64,000 bases of DNA from Ehretia macrophylla (GCA_037974665.1 CM075778.1:10529001-10593000); one strand, 5' to 3'; positions 10,806 through 23,281 are shown, counted from the first letter of the stretch. Numbers and translations are program-made. The notes: generated from the sequence alone by a model not told the origin.

Positions 10806-11659
10806 ATATGTATACTTTCATATCATAATATGGTATCACCTTTGTGTGAAGAGCTACCTTTTATGTCAGCATAGACAATTTAGCTACCTTTTCTCACATG
10901 GTCTTTATATGCATTGGCACCCATAACTGACAAGCATGATAACCAAACAAAACTAAAGGCACGCTTAACACACTATATAGGGACATATGTAATAATTTCA
11001 TAGATCTTTCAATTAAGTCCGACCGTCCTAGGGAACTCCAACTATACTCTTTTTTCGAGAAAAGATTGGATTCATCATTTTGAAGTTCACTATACACAAT
11101 TTTACTTTACATTTATAAAAACCATTTTCACAATTCAAATTTATAACCTATAGGTTAAACTCTGACAACTATACTGTTAGAAAGGTCAGGCAGTTCAAGC
11201 CCTAATGGGATATATATAGTAATTGTTGTATTCTAAGACCTAATGGGACATTTAATACTCATACCTAGGAGTGCCATAGAGTGATATAGTTTGGTCCAAA
11301 CGTTGCGTCCCTAACCACGATTTCATTACTTGGACTGCTATATTGGATTGACTCTAATATGGTTGTAAAAACCAGCCCGACCTAGAGACGAGTATGAACC
11401 GACCCGGACCCGACTCATGATGTATGACTAAAGCTAGTATTAATGTCAAAGAGGACATAAAGGTATTACCCACTAGACAATAGCTTTACTTCTTGGACAA
11501 AAGGTTAAGGTCTGACATGAACAGTGAAGGCACCATTATTCATTTAATGCTTGCCCGTCATTAGTGTTAGTATAAATAGCTCATTCAATGCACTCACCAA
11601 AGGTAACTGATAGCTCATTTAATGTTATTTCTCTCTTAAATACTTATTTGAGCTCGGGC
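10806..11659. other. Intergenic, nothing identified
   Basis: No coding frame with recognisable protein and no clear terminal repeats. A short GACCCGACC-rich patch (about 11375-11425) resembles degenerate LTR-type sequence. Confidence 0.5.
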
Positions 11660-13690
11660 TGTTGGGATTTGTATGCCCAAAAGACCACTAGCACATGATG
11701 ACATTTCAGTGAATGAATACATGTTATGATTACTGTATATAATTAATGGTTACATTCATGTATATTCTCTCTACCTTATTTATGTGTAATTGTGTTGTAT
11801 AGAGGCCGTTAATCCACAGTGGATGACTTAGGTGCACGGTATTCGAGCACAGAAGGTCTAAGGCATAGACACTTGTTTCTAGAATCAATTCATAACCAAT
11901 TGATGGAGTTGGACGTTTCATCAAGGTCTAGGTTATAGTGAGTTAGTCTCTTGTGAAGGGTGACCTGCCTTGGTCGTTGGTAGGTTTCCGAACTAAGCCT
12001 CACTAGTGTATGCATCACACATTGAACGGACCACTTAGGTATGATCTCTCTAAGAAGTACTATTAAAGATAGAGATCAATACATACCTTATGCTACCAAG
12101 TGATCAGTACTCTTAATCTTGAGCATATGCGGATAAACTGACAAAATCAGGTTCATGTGCTTTGATGCACTATGGGTGAGACCTTAGTTGTGGGTCAATA
12201 GCTCTGTGTGTTGGGCATATGGGTTTGACTAGTTGGGACGTGCTTATGCAATAAAGAATCCATGCCGTCGTGTGATATAATAATCGCTCTCTTGTGATTA
12301 TCCAGTAGATCATCCTAATATGAGCTCAATGATATACTCTAGAAGTTTGTCGGATATTTAGCTTGTAGGTCGCTCCCTAGATCAAGTGTTACTTATCCAG
12401 TGGATGGTTACTTAACGGATTTAGATGTCTCAAGAAGAAGATGCAATCAAGGAAAGAGATAGTACTTGTAAAGTCTTTCTTGATTGTGAGTGTTACATGA
12501 AGGGGTATTTTGGACATTTAACTTAGTAGGTTGTAGACAAAAGTCATACTTAGTATGACAAGCTTCTGCATTCAACAATAACATCTTGGAGTGCAGCGGT
12601 GACTTTTTAGTGGAAAAAGTCAGGTTAAAAAGCCTAAATGTGCTATAGGGATTAGCAGGGGCATTTTGGTCTTTTCAGTTGCCAAGTTGTTTATGTCTTT
12701 CTCAAGATGATGACCTAGCTTTGACCAATTCATTGCTATGGTAAATGGGTTAGCTTCATAAATAATATGACTATTTTCTGCAAAAACATATCAACATACG
12801 CATATAGGCTACATATACAAAATATGAAGTTGGAAACACCTTTCCAAAGTGTTTGGACATACTGTGAGACCCTAGTTCCATAAGCTTGTGTAGTGGCTCC
12901 GATATAGTCGTAACACAAAAGCATCACAACTAAATAGTAGGAACCATTAGCAACTTGTATGATTACCTTAATACAAGCAACTTCTTTTGCAACATCAAAT
13001 ATTACAAAAGATATAAGATATGTAATGGAATATAAAGTTTGTTTAGAACATTTCTAACTAACTGTGCTCTCACTACAAATAAACATGAACTCCAAAATAG
13101 ACATTTTATTATCAATTTCAGATAAAAATATGAATTAGTAAATCCATAACCACGAAGTTTACCTCCTCCATAAACAAAAATATATCTTTAGTACTTCTCA
13201 AGTACTTCAGAATATATTCTAGTACTATCTAGCATTCTCAATCTGGATAGGATTAACATTCACTCGTAACACTTTACAATTTGTGCAATATCAAACTTTG
13301 TACATAGTATAGCAAATATGGAGCATTAGATGACTTCATTACAAATTTGTATGCTACTAGAGTTTCTCGAAAAGTTTTTTTCGGAGATTGATTCATTGTC
13401 TCAAAGACAATAATTCTTTCTTTGAATTCTTTTGAAAATTCATCTTGAACTCCTTCAAAATCACTCTATATACAATCTTTGGAATATGTCAAGTAATATC
13501 TTCATACTATCACCATAGTTACGAATTCCCGAGATACTAACAACATCTTCCATATGGAGAAACTTTTAATATAACTAGACCTTAACCAATATCACATTAC
13601 CAATATCATTAACTATGGTAGACAAGTCATCAACATACAGTTTGAGAAAAATGGATGCGCTCCCACTAACTGTTCTGTAAACACAAGGTT
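11660..13690 (-). mobile_element. Decayed Ty1/copia retrotransposon
   Basis: Minus-strand translation of 13690 to about 12740, with several frameshifts and stops, recovers the order of a copia RT/RNase H: LKLYVDDLSTIVNDIGN (active-site YVDD region), ILCTKFDIAQ, VYGGGKLRGYGFTNS, DVAKEVACIK and LLCYDYIGATTQA. These correspond to family motifs LYVDD, LCTRPDIA, YGGS.LxGYTDS and CDNxGAIxxA. Below 12740 lies an LTR-like block whose outer edge reads TGTTGGGATTTGTATGCCC at 11660. Its inner boundary is not clear, and no second LTR was found, so the copy is truncated. Confidence 0.7.
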
Positions 13691-15364
13691 CATGCAAGAT
13701 TAATTTCCAACTTAATGACCAAAAGTTATAGAGGGTCATTACCAGCTTTTACTTCTTGGCCATTATTGGCTTTTAGTGTGCAATTAGGTTCATACGTTTA
13801 AGCTTGCAAATGAGCACGTTGCGGAGAACGTTGAACCAATTCAATTCTACATTCATATCAGACATGATGATGGCTTTCATGGTGCCATTTAGTTGGATGG
13901 TTTTGCTTGCATTGTTTTCTATAAATATAGGTTGATGCTTAGCTTTTCAAGTGAACTATGAAAAATGCAATACAAATTATCTTCGTGCATTCTATAGAGT
14001 TCAGAGAGTTTAAACACTGTTTGTTCGCCTGCTTTCGTGATTTGAAGTGCTACCATCATGGAAGATTCGATCGTTGTATTCTAAGAGGTTTGTGTGTGAA
14101 GACACGTTAACATTATTACAGAGCGTGAAAAACCTAAAGAATATCGAGTCGAACTTGAGTCTCAATCCTGAATGTGGTTTGCATTTTTAGTTTATTTATT
14201 TTTCCTATCTTTGTATATTGTACTTTAAATTGTTTCTATTATGTCTTCCTTTCATATTGATCCTGCAGTTTTATTCTCTAAATTAGTCATTAGTTTTTGA
14301 TATATCATATATATGTTTGATACAATTAAATAATATTATTCTACATGGCCCAATAGCTTTTAATTATATAATATTAAGAAAGCAATTGCTCTTAGTCAGA
14401 ATCTTGATAGATAATAGCAATTGATCGAAAACTATTACTTATTCTAACACTATGGTCCGAAAACGTAAAGAATACCCTTTTTCTTTTTCTTTTTTTTCAA
14501 AAAAACATAAAGCTTGTATATAATATAAAAATAAAAAATAAACCAATCCCTCCAAGGGAAAGGTTATCATACAAGATAGATGAAAGCTGGTTAAAAATAT
14601 CATTAATTCAATTTACATAGAGATGGTGACACATTTACTTAGCAATCCAATCTATAGTATAATTAACTTGTCTCCTAAAAAGGATACCTATTACAAAACA
14701 AACATATGAGTCCATTAGAATTAAATTATATTATTTGATGCTTTGAATTATAACCAATATAAGGTAAGGCTGACTTCAAAAGTGTGGGACCATAATTTAT
14801 ATTAAAGAAAAAACTATATCAATATACCATTTGCCGGGAATTGACAACTATTTTATTAAGACGGAGACGGAGCATGGTGTCAGTTCATATGATGTTTAAT
14901 CAATCATAAAATCCTAGACATATTCATTGATGCAACGGTCAAAGCAAAGTAGATTGACTCTTTTAATAGGAGTTATATGCATTACCGATTGTCCTTTAAC
15001 AATCTAGCCATGTAAAAGTTATTCTCATTTAACCAAACAGTTGCTTCTCTTTTTCAAATATATCAACCAAGAAGTTATTCTTCTACCGCTTGTGTCTTAG
15101 TATCAAGTATCTTCAGCTCATTTGAGCAATCAAATCAAAGCAACAACATGGTGTAATTATAACAGTTAAAGCTACTTGTGAGTTGTGTTGGGCCCGGGAT
15201 TAAACCAAATTAAACCCAAGTTTATCCCATTAAGTGGGTAATAAGTAACATTACCACTAGACCAAAACCCTAGTGGTAGGGAAAATGAATTCAACTTTCC
15301 TCCATCGATGATCATAGAGTTCATTTATCAAAACACAAGTTTTTAAACAAAAAATTGAGCATTT
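13691..15364. other. Intergenic, no gene seen
   Basis: AT-rich DNA with no frame showing a recognisable family. Probably old repeat debris; 13690-13800 may still belong to the copia remnant. Confidence 0.5.
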
Positions 15365-15365
15365 T

Positions 15366-15811
15366 GGGCTCCGTTTGTTTGCCGTAAAATAACTTACTTG
15401 TGTAAAATATTTTCCGTGAAAAGTGTTTTCCTGGAAAATAAAATATTTTACATGGCTCTGTTTGTTTGCCGTAAAATAACTTATTGATGTAAAATATTTT
15501 ACTGGAAAATAGAATACTGAAAAATATTTTCTGGTGTTTGGATGTACCGTAAGTTCGGTAAAATATTTTCTTATCCCAAAGGACATGAAAACATTTTACA
15601 TAATTTTGTACTAGCCGCAATTGTTGACCGGAAAATATTTTACGGTTGACCAATTTTCCGGTGTTACCAAACACCGTAAAATTAAGAAAAAGCAGCCGTA
15701 ATTTTTGACTGGAAAACATTTTACGGTTGACCAATTTTCCAGTGTTACCAAACACCGTAAAATCCAAAAAATATTTTCCGGTAAAATATTTTACAGCAAA
15801 CAAACGGAGCC
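15366..15811. mobile_element. Small TIR transposon (hAT-like MITE)
   Basis: Terminal inverted repeats GGCTCCGTTTGTTTG (15367) and CAAACAAACGGAGCC (15797-15811) are near-identical over 24 bp and continue imperfectly as CGTAAAATATTTT... inward. The left end is duplicated: a second head GGCTCTGTTTGTTTG begins at 15455. A clean target duplication could not be assigned. The long apparent frames here come from TIR palindromes and are not genes. Confidence 0.75.
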
Positions 15812-15856
15812 TTGGGTGCAATTTGGTTGTTGGAAAAGCCAAATTGCATCACCCAA
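15812..15856. repeat. Short hairpin abutting the TIR element
   Basis: TTGGGTG-CAATTTGG is followed after 12 nt by CCAAATTGCATCACCCAA, pairing over 15 bp with a 3-nt bulge. It directly adjoins the TIR element at 15811. Confidence 0.55.
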
Positions 15857-16000
15857 TGGCCTATCAAAAGCAGTCTCAAACAAAAGTGTCTTATTTTCTC
15901 ATCAATTATGAAGAGTTTGCCGTCTATAGTAAATTCAAACCCAAACCAATAGCCATTCTAATACATCCAAAAGTACTTTTTTTTAATCAAGCAAAAGTAT

Positions 16001-16510
16001 GGAGTAAATTGCTTGTCGCTCCCTGTGTTTTGTTCGAAATACTTATTCACCCCTTGTGTTTTTAAAATATGCTCATTACCCCCTGTGATTTTCGAAATAT
16101 AGCTGACCGCCCCCCTCCGTTAGAAAAGCCATCTAATTTAACAGCAATTGCAACACACGCGCTTAAAATGCGATTTTTTTATGCTTTTGGTTTAAATAAA
16201 TTCGTTGTTGGACAAAAATACCCTTTTAATAAATTGCTTGCCGCCCTCTTGTGTTTTTCCTGAAATACTCATTCACCTCCTGTATTTTTAAAATAGGCTC
16301 ATTACCTCCCTGTATTTTTTTGATTTTAACTTTATATAAGAGTATAATGATCAATTAACTAATTTGGTAACATTTGCTAACGGAATAAGAGATTTTGGGT
16401 GCGTCAACTTAATCAAAAACACACAGGGGAGTAATGAGCCTATTTTAAAAACACAGGGGGTGAATGAGTATTTCGGGCAAAATACAGAGGGGCGGCAAAC
16501 AATTTACTCC
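16001..16510. mobile_element. Mutator-type MITE with 8-bp target duplication
   Basis: The left end GGAGTAAATTGCTTGTCGC and the right end, inverted GGAGTAAATTGTTTGCCGCC, start long TIRs rich in CCCTGTGTTTTT..AAATA..CTCATTACCCC. They are flanked by AAAAGTAT (15993-16000 and 16511-16518). The middle is non-coding. The TIR style resembles the elements at 8211 and 55501, all built around a CCCTGTG-type core. Confidence 0.82.
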
Positions 16511-16639
16511 AAAAGTATGTCATTTCATTTCAAATAGTTCAAAAGACCAAGTTACAAGATTCTTACACAGAACTACCAAACAAAAGCATTTACATAAGTA
16601 AATCACTCGTACTCCAGTTACTACATATCTCCAAGTTAG

Positions 16640-17600
16640 TTTGACTCCTACCAAAAAAAAAAAATTCCTATTAAAATCTTCCTTCTTACCATAAACAAGA
16701 TCTTGTCTGTAATATGCTCTTCAGTTGTAAACACCTCACTATAGATTCCAGTATTTCGTTCCTTCCAAATAGAGTAGATAGCGAGATGTAAAAGAACAGT
16801 CTTAAGAGAAGCTTGGAGGTCATACCCTCTACAATGATTGTAGCACTAGTCTTCCAACTTATCCCAACAGAAAATATAGTAGGAAATAAGGGTAAGGTTC
16901 AACCCAAACTAATAGATACGCTTACTAAACTCACAATTGAAGAACAGGTGGTTGTGATCCTCATTAGCAAGCCCACACAAAACACAGATACAACAACTCC
17001 CCACTCTAAGGAGTCTAGTTTTTGCAGGCAATTTATTAAGAACTGTCATCCATGCTACAAAACTACATTTCTGGACTCTATCCTTGCTCCAAATGAGATT
17101 GTACGAGGCTGAAGCCAACGAGAATCTACCATTTGAGTTACCTTTCCATCTCTAATTATCCTGCTCATTCATCAAAGGGTAGAAAGGAATGTTATACCCA
17201 ATCAGATCAAGAAAAGCATTGTCATTCCATCTCCATCCTCCATTATCAATAAACTTCGCAACACTATCATGCGACACAATAGAAGTATCAACAATCTGAT
17301 GCCTATCAAAGTAATCAGAAAGAGCCCCCTATGGATGCCAAGGGTCATACCAAAAAAAGGTATCTTTGCCATTACCAATGCGAACAAAAAGCAGTTTCTT
17401 AGCCAGAGGTCTAAAGTTCATGAGTTTGCGCCATTGCCAGGACTAGCTACTCTTTGGGATGCAGTCCCACAAACTACCCTTCTTGATATAATAATGCTTA
17501 ACCCATTTAAACCACACTGCCTCAGGATCCGAAATGAGATTTTAGTGTTTCGTTCCTTCCATCAAGGCCTTGAATATGTCTATTGATGTCTCTTCCTAAA
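16640..17600 (-). pseudogene. LINE (L1-like) ORF2 C-terminal remnant with zf-RVT domain
   Basis: Read on the minus strand from 17600: AVWFKWVKHYYIKKGSLWDC, then GNGKDTFFWYDPWHP in a shifted frame, then WRWNDNAFLDLIGYN, then ASASYNLIWSKDRVQKCSF, VAWMTVLNKLPAKTRL and CVLCGLANEDHNHLFFNC. The last block is the zinc-binding reverse-transcriptase-associated domain (Cys/His motif CxxC...HxxxxC) found at the end of plant L1-type ORF2 proteins. Frameshifts and stops show it is dead. The reverse transcriptase core is not present, as expected for a 5'-truncated LINE. Confidence 0.82.
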
Positions 17601-17639
17601 GAGAACACTATCCTATTCATTACATTCAACAATTCTAAA

Positions 17640-17790
17640 ACTCAACATCCGAGAGTTAGGTGAAATGGTCGAATAATGACTTGTTGTAATAAGAGGTTCT
17701 AAGTTTGAACAACGATTTCGACTAGAAAAAGAACTAAAATTCAAGTGTATCTCATACATTTTTCCTCTCCCTCCTATGTGATCGATGACC
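17640..17790 (+). repeat. Possible tRNA-derived SINE
   Basis: GTTAGGTGAAATGGTCG (A-box-like) and GAGGTTCTAAGTTTGAAC (B-box-like) are separated by about 20 bp. No clear poly-A tail or target duplication was found. Confidence 0.3.
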
Positions 17791-18654
17791 GAATAGGTCA
17801 TCATAATCTCCCAACCTCTGCCTCCTTGCTCTCCAACAAGCAACAATAGGTAGATTTCCTGAAACAAAATGACTATTAAAGAGCTAGACCCAAAATCCAC
17901 AATCATAGAGTGGTTGGATGGATTATCATCATACCTTCAACCAACATTTGAAGAACCATACAGCTCTGGCAATTTCAACTACGAGTCGTGGTGGGTTCCA
18001 AATCCAAATCTTGACCAAGAACTGTTCAATAACAACTTACTTTGTAAATTTTAGTTTACTTTGTAACCGAACATCAAATTAACAATATTTGCAAAATACA
18101 TAGAACTCATCTACAATTATAAAGTAAAAGTCCAAAAGAATAAGTTAATTCCAATTAAAAAAAAATATTTAAATAAAAGAATAACCAATAAAATTTGTGA
18201 TTAATTATAATTAATTAGCCAATAATATACTACTTCACCCATAAGAAATAACTCAAGAAACTTTTCAATAAGAGAAATACTACAATTACCCATAAGAAAT
18301 AAAGTTTAATGTAATCATCCATATTTTAATGCTTGTCTTTATTCCTTGAAGCAGTCAACACAAATTCTAATTCTAATCAAAATCTCAGTAACATAAGACA
18401 ATAATATACTCCTCCACCCATAAGAAATAAACTTTTATGTAATTATCATATTTAATCCCCCAAACCCATTGGCCTCTATTTTCTTTGTTTCTCCCATCTT
18501 GCTTTAATTGTTTATTTATTTATTTTTGGTCATTCCAAATAAGGGTTGATAATATGAAGCGCCACTTATTTCTTCTCCCACAGTTTTTATTTTCCTTTGT
18601 TTCCTCAATTTGTTACCATACTATGATCTATAAACAATGTACTGCCAAGCGGTT

Positions 18655-18775
18655 TATAAACAAGATTTGGTTAAGTGGTAATGTTACTCATTTATATGTT
18701 AGAAGTTATGAGTTTAAATTTCGTTGATTATGTTGTACTTAAGCCTTCCTGAATTAAAAAATAAATAAATTATAA
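18655..18775 (+). repeat. Probable tRNA-derived SINE
   Basis: TTTGGTTAAGTGGTAA (18666) resembles a pol III A box and ATGAGTTTAAATTTCG (18708) a B box, about 40 bp apart. An A-rich tail (GAATTAAAAAATAAATAAAT) follows. No target duplication was assigned. Confidence 0.45.
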
Positions 18776-18894
18776 TATATATAAGAAACCAAAGTTGCCC
18801 CGCCCCGCCCCGCCTCGCCTTCTTCTTTGTCTTGGATTTCTTTTCTTCCCTTTCAATTTTTCTTCTCAATTAATTTTTTTGTTAAAAATATATG

Positions 18895-19110
18895 CTTGGA
18901 ATTGTTGAAGAAAACAAAAAATTTTGCAGAATTCATTTACAAATTCAACTTTTTATGTTTGGAAGCACTATTTTAAAAAATTAAAAATTCAAGATTTGTA
19001 AATTTGGATTTGGTCAAGACTTACTTAAATACTTGTTCAAGAGGTAAAATTTATAAATTTACGTTTTTTAAGTTAGTTCATTTCTTTTGAGGATAAAATT
19101 ATCCTTTAAA
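18895..19110 (+). repeat. Dispersed repeat family, copy 1
   Basis: The block TTTGGAAGCAC...TTAAAAAATTAAAAATTCAAG..TTTGTAAAT, ending in TTTTGAGGA(T/C)AAAATT, recurs at 39600-39830 and 41370-41610. It is a short AT-rich non-coding element of unknown class. Confidence 0.6.
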
Positions 19111-19675
19111 TTTTTTTTTACACTTAATTTAATTTTGACTCAAATACAAAAATACAAAAATAAAATAGATTTCAAACCATCTCCCTCACCATTCTTCTTT
19201 AATAAAATACAAAAAAAAATAATTAATCAACAAGTCAGGATATCAACACTACATACTAGTGCTTATTAGATAGTTCAAAAGTATTTATTTATTATTCCTA
19301 CTAATTCTAATAAAACAAATGAAAGGTATTTTAATAAAATATAATTTTTAATTCAAATTTTACATGCATTGTAAATTACTATTCTAAACAAGAACCTAGA
19401 AAATTCATTTATAAACCCTCCACTTTTATCATCTCTTCTACTTCCTCTATTCCCATAAGCCTTCATCAACAATTCAATCTATTTGTAAGCCCTCAATCTT
19501 CATTAAATTCTTGCATCAAATTTATTTACAAATTTAGCTTAATTCTACTGCTACAATTATAACTTCTCTGCGTTGACTAAGGTTTCATTCTTCAAGAATT
19601 GAAATGAAACCCTAGACTTTTGATGCCTCTGTGAATAATAATATATGAGAAATTAAGTTGTTCTACATATTGGAT

Positions 19676-19927
19676 ATGAGGCAGTTGAATGCATTTGGCA
19701 GTGATAAAACCCGGAGATTTCGCGGGTTTCTCAATGGGTTATGTAGGTTAATTCTAGTAATCTTGCTCTTTTACAACCGAGATGATGTTGTTAGAAGCCC
19801 ATTTCTTAGGAAATCGTCGTTGGATGTGTCCTTGGAGTTCTTGCGTATAAGCACACAAGATCAGATCAGGAGGTTTTCACTTCTCTTGGTGGGGGAGGGC
19901 GGGGGGAGGAGGGGGGGTTGTTTCTGA
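19676..19927 (+). CDS. Unidentified short ORF, possible truncated first exon
   Basis: ATG 19676 starts MRQLNAFGSDKTRRFRGF, then a hydrophobic stretch (LCRLILVILLFY) and a polar region SPFLRKSSLDVSLEFLRIST. A basic N-terminus plus one membrane segment resembles a type II membrane protein start. The frame degenerates into Gly/Arg from a G-run and stops at 19927. A donor-like GGTGGG occurs near 19889. I do not recognise the family and saw no continuing exon downstream. It could be a gene relic or chance. Confidence 0.3.
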   Translation: MRQLNAFGSDKTRRFRGFLNGLCRLILVILLFYNRDDVVRSPFLRKSSLDVSLEFLRISTQDQIRRFSLLLVGEGGGRRGGCF

Positions 19928-20859
19928 TGAGTATTGTGGTTTTACATGATTGCAAATGAGCTTGTTGCTCTATTGGTCGGGTTAGGGGTAATTTTTGGGG
20001 GTTTATATATAGGATAAGTACCAAAATTTTGAGCCAAAAACAACACCCACCAGCCCTTATATTCACTCGATCTTCTTTCTACTCACCCAACTCTCTCGTC
20101 TATTCTATATGTGTGATTAAGATCAAGCTTAGCTAGCTGTTGGTTTTGGTAAGCAAAATAGAAGATTTGAAGCTTCAATTATTTGCTAGGTAAGGGTTAA
20201 GTTTTACTAGCTATTTGTGGGTTTAATACTTTTGCTCTTATATGCATGTATTATATATAAATATATCATTAATATTGTTCAATCATTCAAGATATTTCTA
20301 ATTTTGATGCTAAGCACCAGCCTAAATAAAAGAAAATTTGTACCAAATGAAATGGGTTTCAATAAATTTATGTACGTGTGTTGAATAAAGAGGGTAGTGC
20401 ATGATGGGTGTGTGTGCTATAGGCTATAGCGTGGTGGGTGGGTTGTGGATGTGTTGGGTGTGATATTTGTGTGTGCATGTGGGTGTGTTGTCTGTGTACT
20501 CTGGTTGTGTGTATGTGTGGGTGAAGATGTGTGAAGTGGGTGTTGTATGTGTGTGTGTCGGCATGATGGCTGTGTGTGTATATATGGTTTTGGTATGTTT
20601 GGGTGGTTAGAGATGAAGAAACTGGTGGATGAAGAAGGGAGAAAAAAAAAATGAAAGAAAAACTAAAACAGGAAAAGAAAATGGAAAAAATTTATGAAGA
20701 AAGGAAATTAGAATTTTCTAAGCATTGGAATATAATACTATTTCATTCTTTTTAAGAACCCCTTCTTAGTTTGTTTTCTACTTAACCTTGATATTTAGTT
20801 AATTGCATTATCATATTGCAGTCTGTGAATTTAGGAAAAAGAATTAAATTAATTTTAAG

Positions 20860-22075
20860 TTGGATTTGAGGTAAGCTGGTCTCTCCTTACTTTGTCTAGC
20901 CTAAATTAAACGTCAACTCTTATTTGTTAGCTCGTTTTATATATTCTGTCTCCATTCATATCCACTTGTGATTCACTTGAGCCTATTTCAATTGAGATCA
21001 ATTTTAATCATAGGTTTGTTATTCATATATTTGGTGGTAAATTGATGTACTTTGTCTGTCTTCTCGTCCTTTGTCCTTCGTTAGTTGTGACACCCAGATG
21101 ACAGGGTGAAATATATGGTCGTCAAGAGCCTTTAGGCATATGCTTCGTTATCTTAGAAGTAAACGTCAACTCTTATTTGTTAGCTCGTTTTATATATTCC
21201 GTCTCCATTCATATCCACTTGTGATTCACTTGAGCCTATTTCAATTGAGATCAATTTTAATCATAGGTTTGTTATTCATATATTTGGTGGTAAATTGATG
21301 TACTTTGTCTGTCTTCTCGTCCTTTGTCCTTCGTTAGTTGTGACACCCAGATGACAGGGTGAAATATATGGTCGTCAAGAGCCTTTAGGCATATGCTTCG
21401 TTATCTTAGAAGTGTGAATTACGTGACTTTGTTATCCCGCAGGTGGGATTGAGGCTGGTATAGGCTATTGTGATCTTCGTTAATTATATTGTACTTTGTT
21501 AGTTACACTGTATTTATCACAGCTGTGCATGGTGTTTTACTTTGGTTGCATTATGAGAGGTGTTATGAGACTATCACTTCTGCTTTGTCGTGTTCTTTTT
21601 AGGATATTGGATTGTCTATAGACCTTTAGTTACTTTGTATACGATGTTTTTTTTAATCCAGATTTTGTACCAATTGTCTCCTGATACCCTGGAATTCTTT
21701 TCAGGGTGTCCTTCTTACTGAACTTTGTTTTGGTCATTCTTTTATTTGTTACGTTTGTGTAGAGGTCAGGGCTAGTGAGCTGTCAAGACTATATAGGTTT
21801 AAAGACCACCTTGTGAAGTCAATTCTTGTAATCGTGCAGTATCTTGGGATTGTTATCAATATGGAGGAACTTTATTTTTTTGAAGTGGTTTAAGCATTTG
21901 TAGTGAATATATGGAAGTATTATTTTGATTTATTAAGATTTAAGCTGCAATCTTTTGTGGGATATAGTTTAATGATTTGTGATACTAGAGCCTTGCAAGT
22001 TTGGTAGGAGTAATCATTTTTGACTTGCGACGATCACGCCCCCCGAGTCTACCCTACGGATTTGGGGGCGTGACA
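20860..22075. mobile_element. Possible LTR-type repeat remnant
   Basis: The block ends at a GC-rich inverted repeat (TCACGCCCCC at 22034-22043, GGGGGCGTGA at 22064-22073) followed by CA. Similar GC-rich CGCCCC..GGGGCG termini occur at LTR ends in plants. No protein-coding retroelement domain or second LTR is visible, so this is tentative. It contains the 253-bp duplication. Confidence 0.3.
20908..21413. repeat. 253-bp tandem duplication, near-identical
   Basis: Units 20908-21160 and 21161-21413 match with a single visible difference (ATTCTGTCTCC against ATTCCGTCTCC). Both begin AAACGTCAACTC and end TTATCTTAGAAGT. The duplication must be recent. Confidence 0.95.
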
Positions 22076-22163
22076 GTGTGTGTCTATCTGTGTGTATATA
22101 GGTATAAATAATGAAGGTTGTTATATGTGTATGTGTGTGTGTGTGTATTTGGTTGTTTGTTTA

Positions 22164-23281
22164 TTTGAGTGTGTATATGTATAAATAATTAAGATTGTTA
22201 TACTCACACTCTGCTCATGCTGAAAGCAAATAGGGTATTAGTAAATCCCACCAGGCAAACTTTACCTCCTAAAAGTCAATTTATATAAATGTTCAGGACA
22301 TGTTTCCACAATATATTACCAATAACCCTCTTTCTATACGTCTCAGGGCTTTACATATTTTTTCAATCCCAAATCTATAGAGGTACTCAAGAAGCTGCAA
22401 TCCTGCAACAACTTTGAAAGACTCTCGATATATATTCCTGGCTGAGGAAAGGTTTGTACCCCAATCTTAGTCACCTAATTATTCCCCGTACTACTACGGT
22501 CCCCTTCTTCACTAGGCATATCAGTGTTTCAGGTTCATCTGCTGCTTTTTGAGAAAAAGACCTGACTTGTTTAGCAGAAGTTATTTTCAGCAATCACCAT
22601 ACAATAAATAGGACAATTTGTCTTTGCTTGTGCAGGAATAGCCTTTAACTCATTTTAGCTGAGATGTGAGACACCATATGAATGGGAAACTAGTGTCACG
22701 TAAATTCTCTCTCCGGAATGAATTTTTTTAGGTCTTACTCAGTGGATGACCAAAGACATACCAAGACAATATCAAGGAGAAATATTTGATATTTTATTTT
22801 TGAGCGGAATTGTATGAACTGACATTCTCCTCTGGAACCTCATTGTATTGTAGCTATAAATTAAGGCAAAGAAATATGATAAACCATAAATTAATCACTC
22901 TAGTCATATTTCATAATTTTTAAATCTGCTCATTGAATGACCAAAATAAAGGAACAGTGCTTTCCATTTCATTCTTTAGCTGGAATTAGATTGAACTTGT
23001 GATGAGAGCAATCTGCAGCAAACCATTCAAGCTCATCACGAGTTTAATTTCCTTAAGCAATCAAAAAACTGCACCTACATGAACACACACAGACACATAC
23101 AAGAGACACACACTCAAAGATGTAAATGTGGTGTTCTGCAGTAATATAACCAATATAACCAAGCCACATTATTTCTACTTCAATATGTACCCAGTGTACA
23201 ACGCGCCCGCAAATTTCAGAGTATTTGTCGAAAAAAATGTGTGTTTGAGTGTGTTTATGTATAAATAGTTAAGATTGTTAT
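22164..23281. repeat. 38-bp direct repeats 1,080 bp apart, upstream of TAF9
   Basis: Copies at 22164-22201 and 23244-23281 read TTTGAGTGTGT, then (A/T)TATGTATAAATA, then (A/G)TTAAGATTGTTAT, with two mismatches. The 1,042 bp between them look unrelated to the repeats and hold no gene. A weaker third copy is near 22095-22120. Confidence 0.75.

Noticed and set aside
15257..16065. Several long frames on both strands, up to 173 codons, across the TIR element
   Set aside because: They translate inverted repeats of the MITE (GKIFYGKQT, TGKYF repeats) and match no protein family.
16069..16263. 64-codon plus-strand frame
   Set aside because: Lies inside the Mutator-type MITE at 16001-16510.
17869..18054. 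61-codon frame MTIKELDPKSTIIEWLDGLS...
   Set aside because: Composition is protein-like, but I found no family, start context or adjoining exon to support it; left unannotated.
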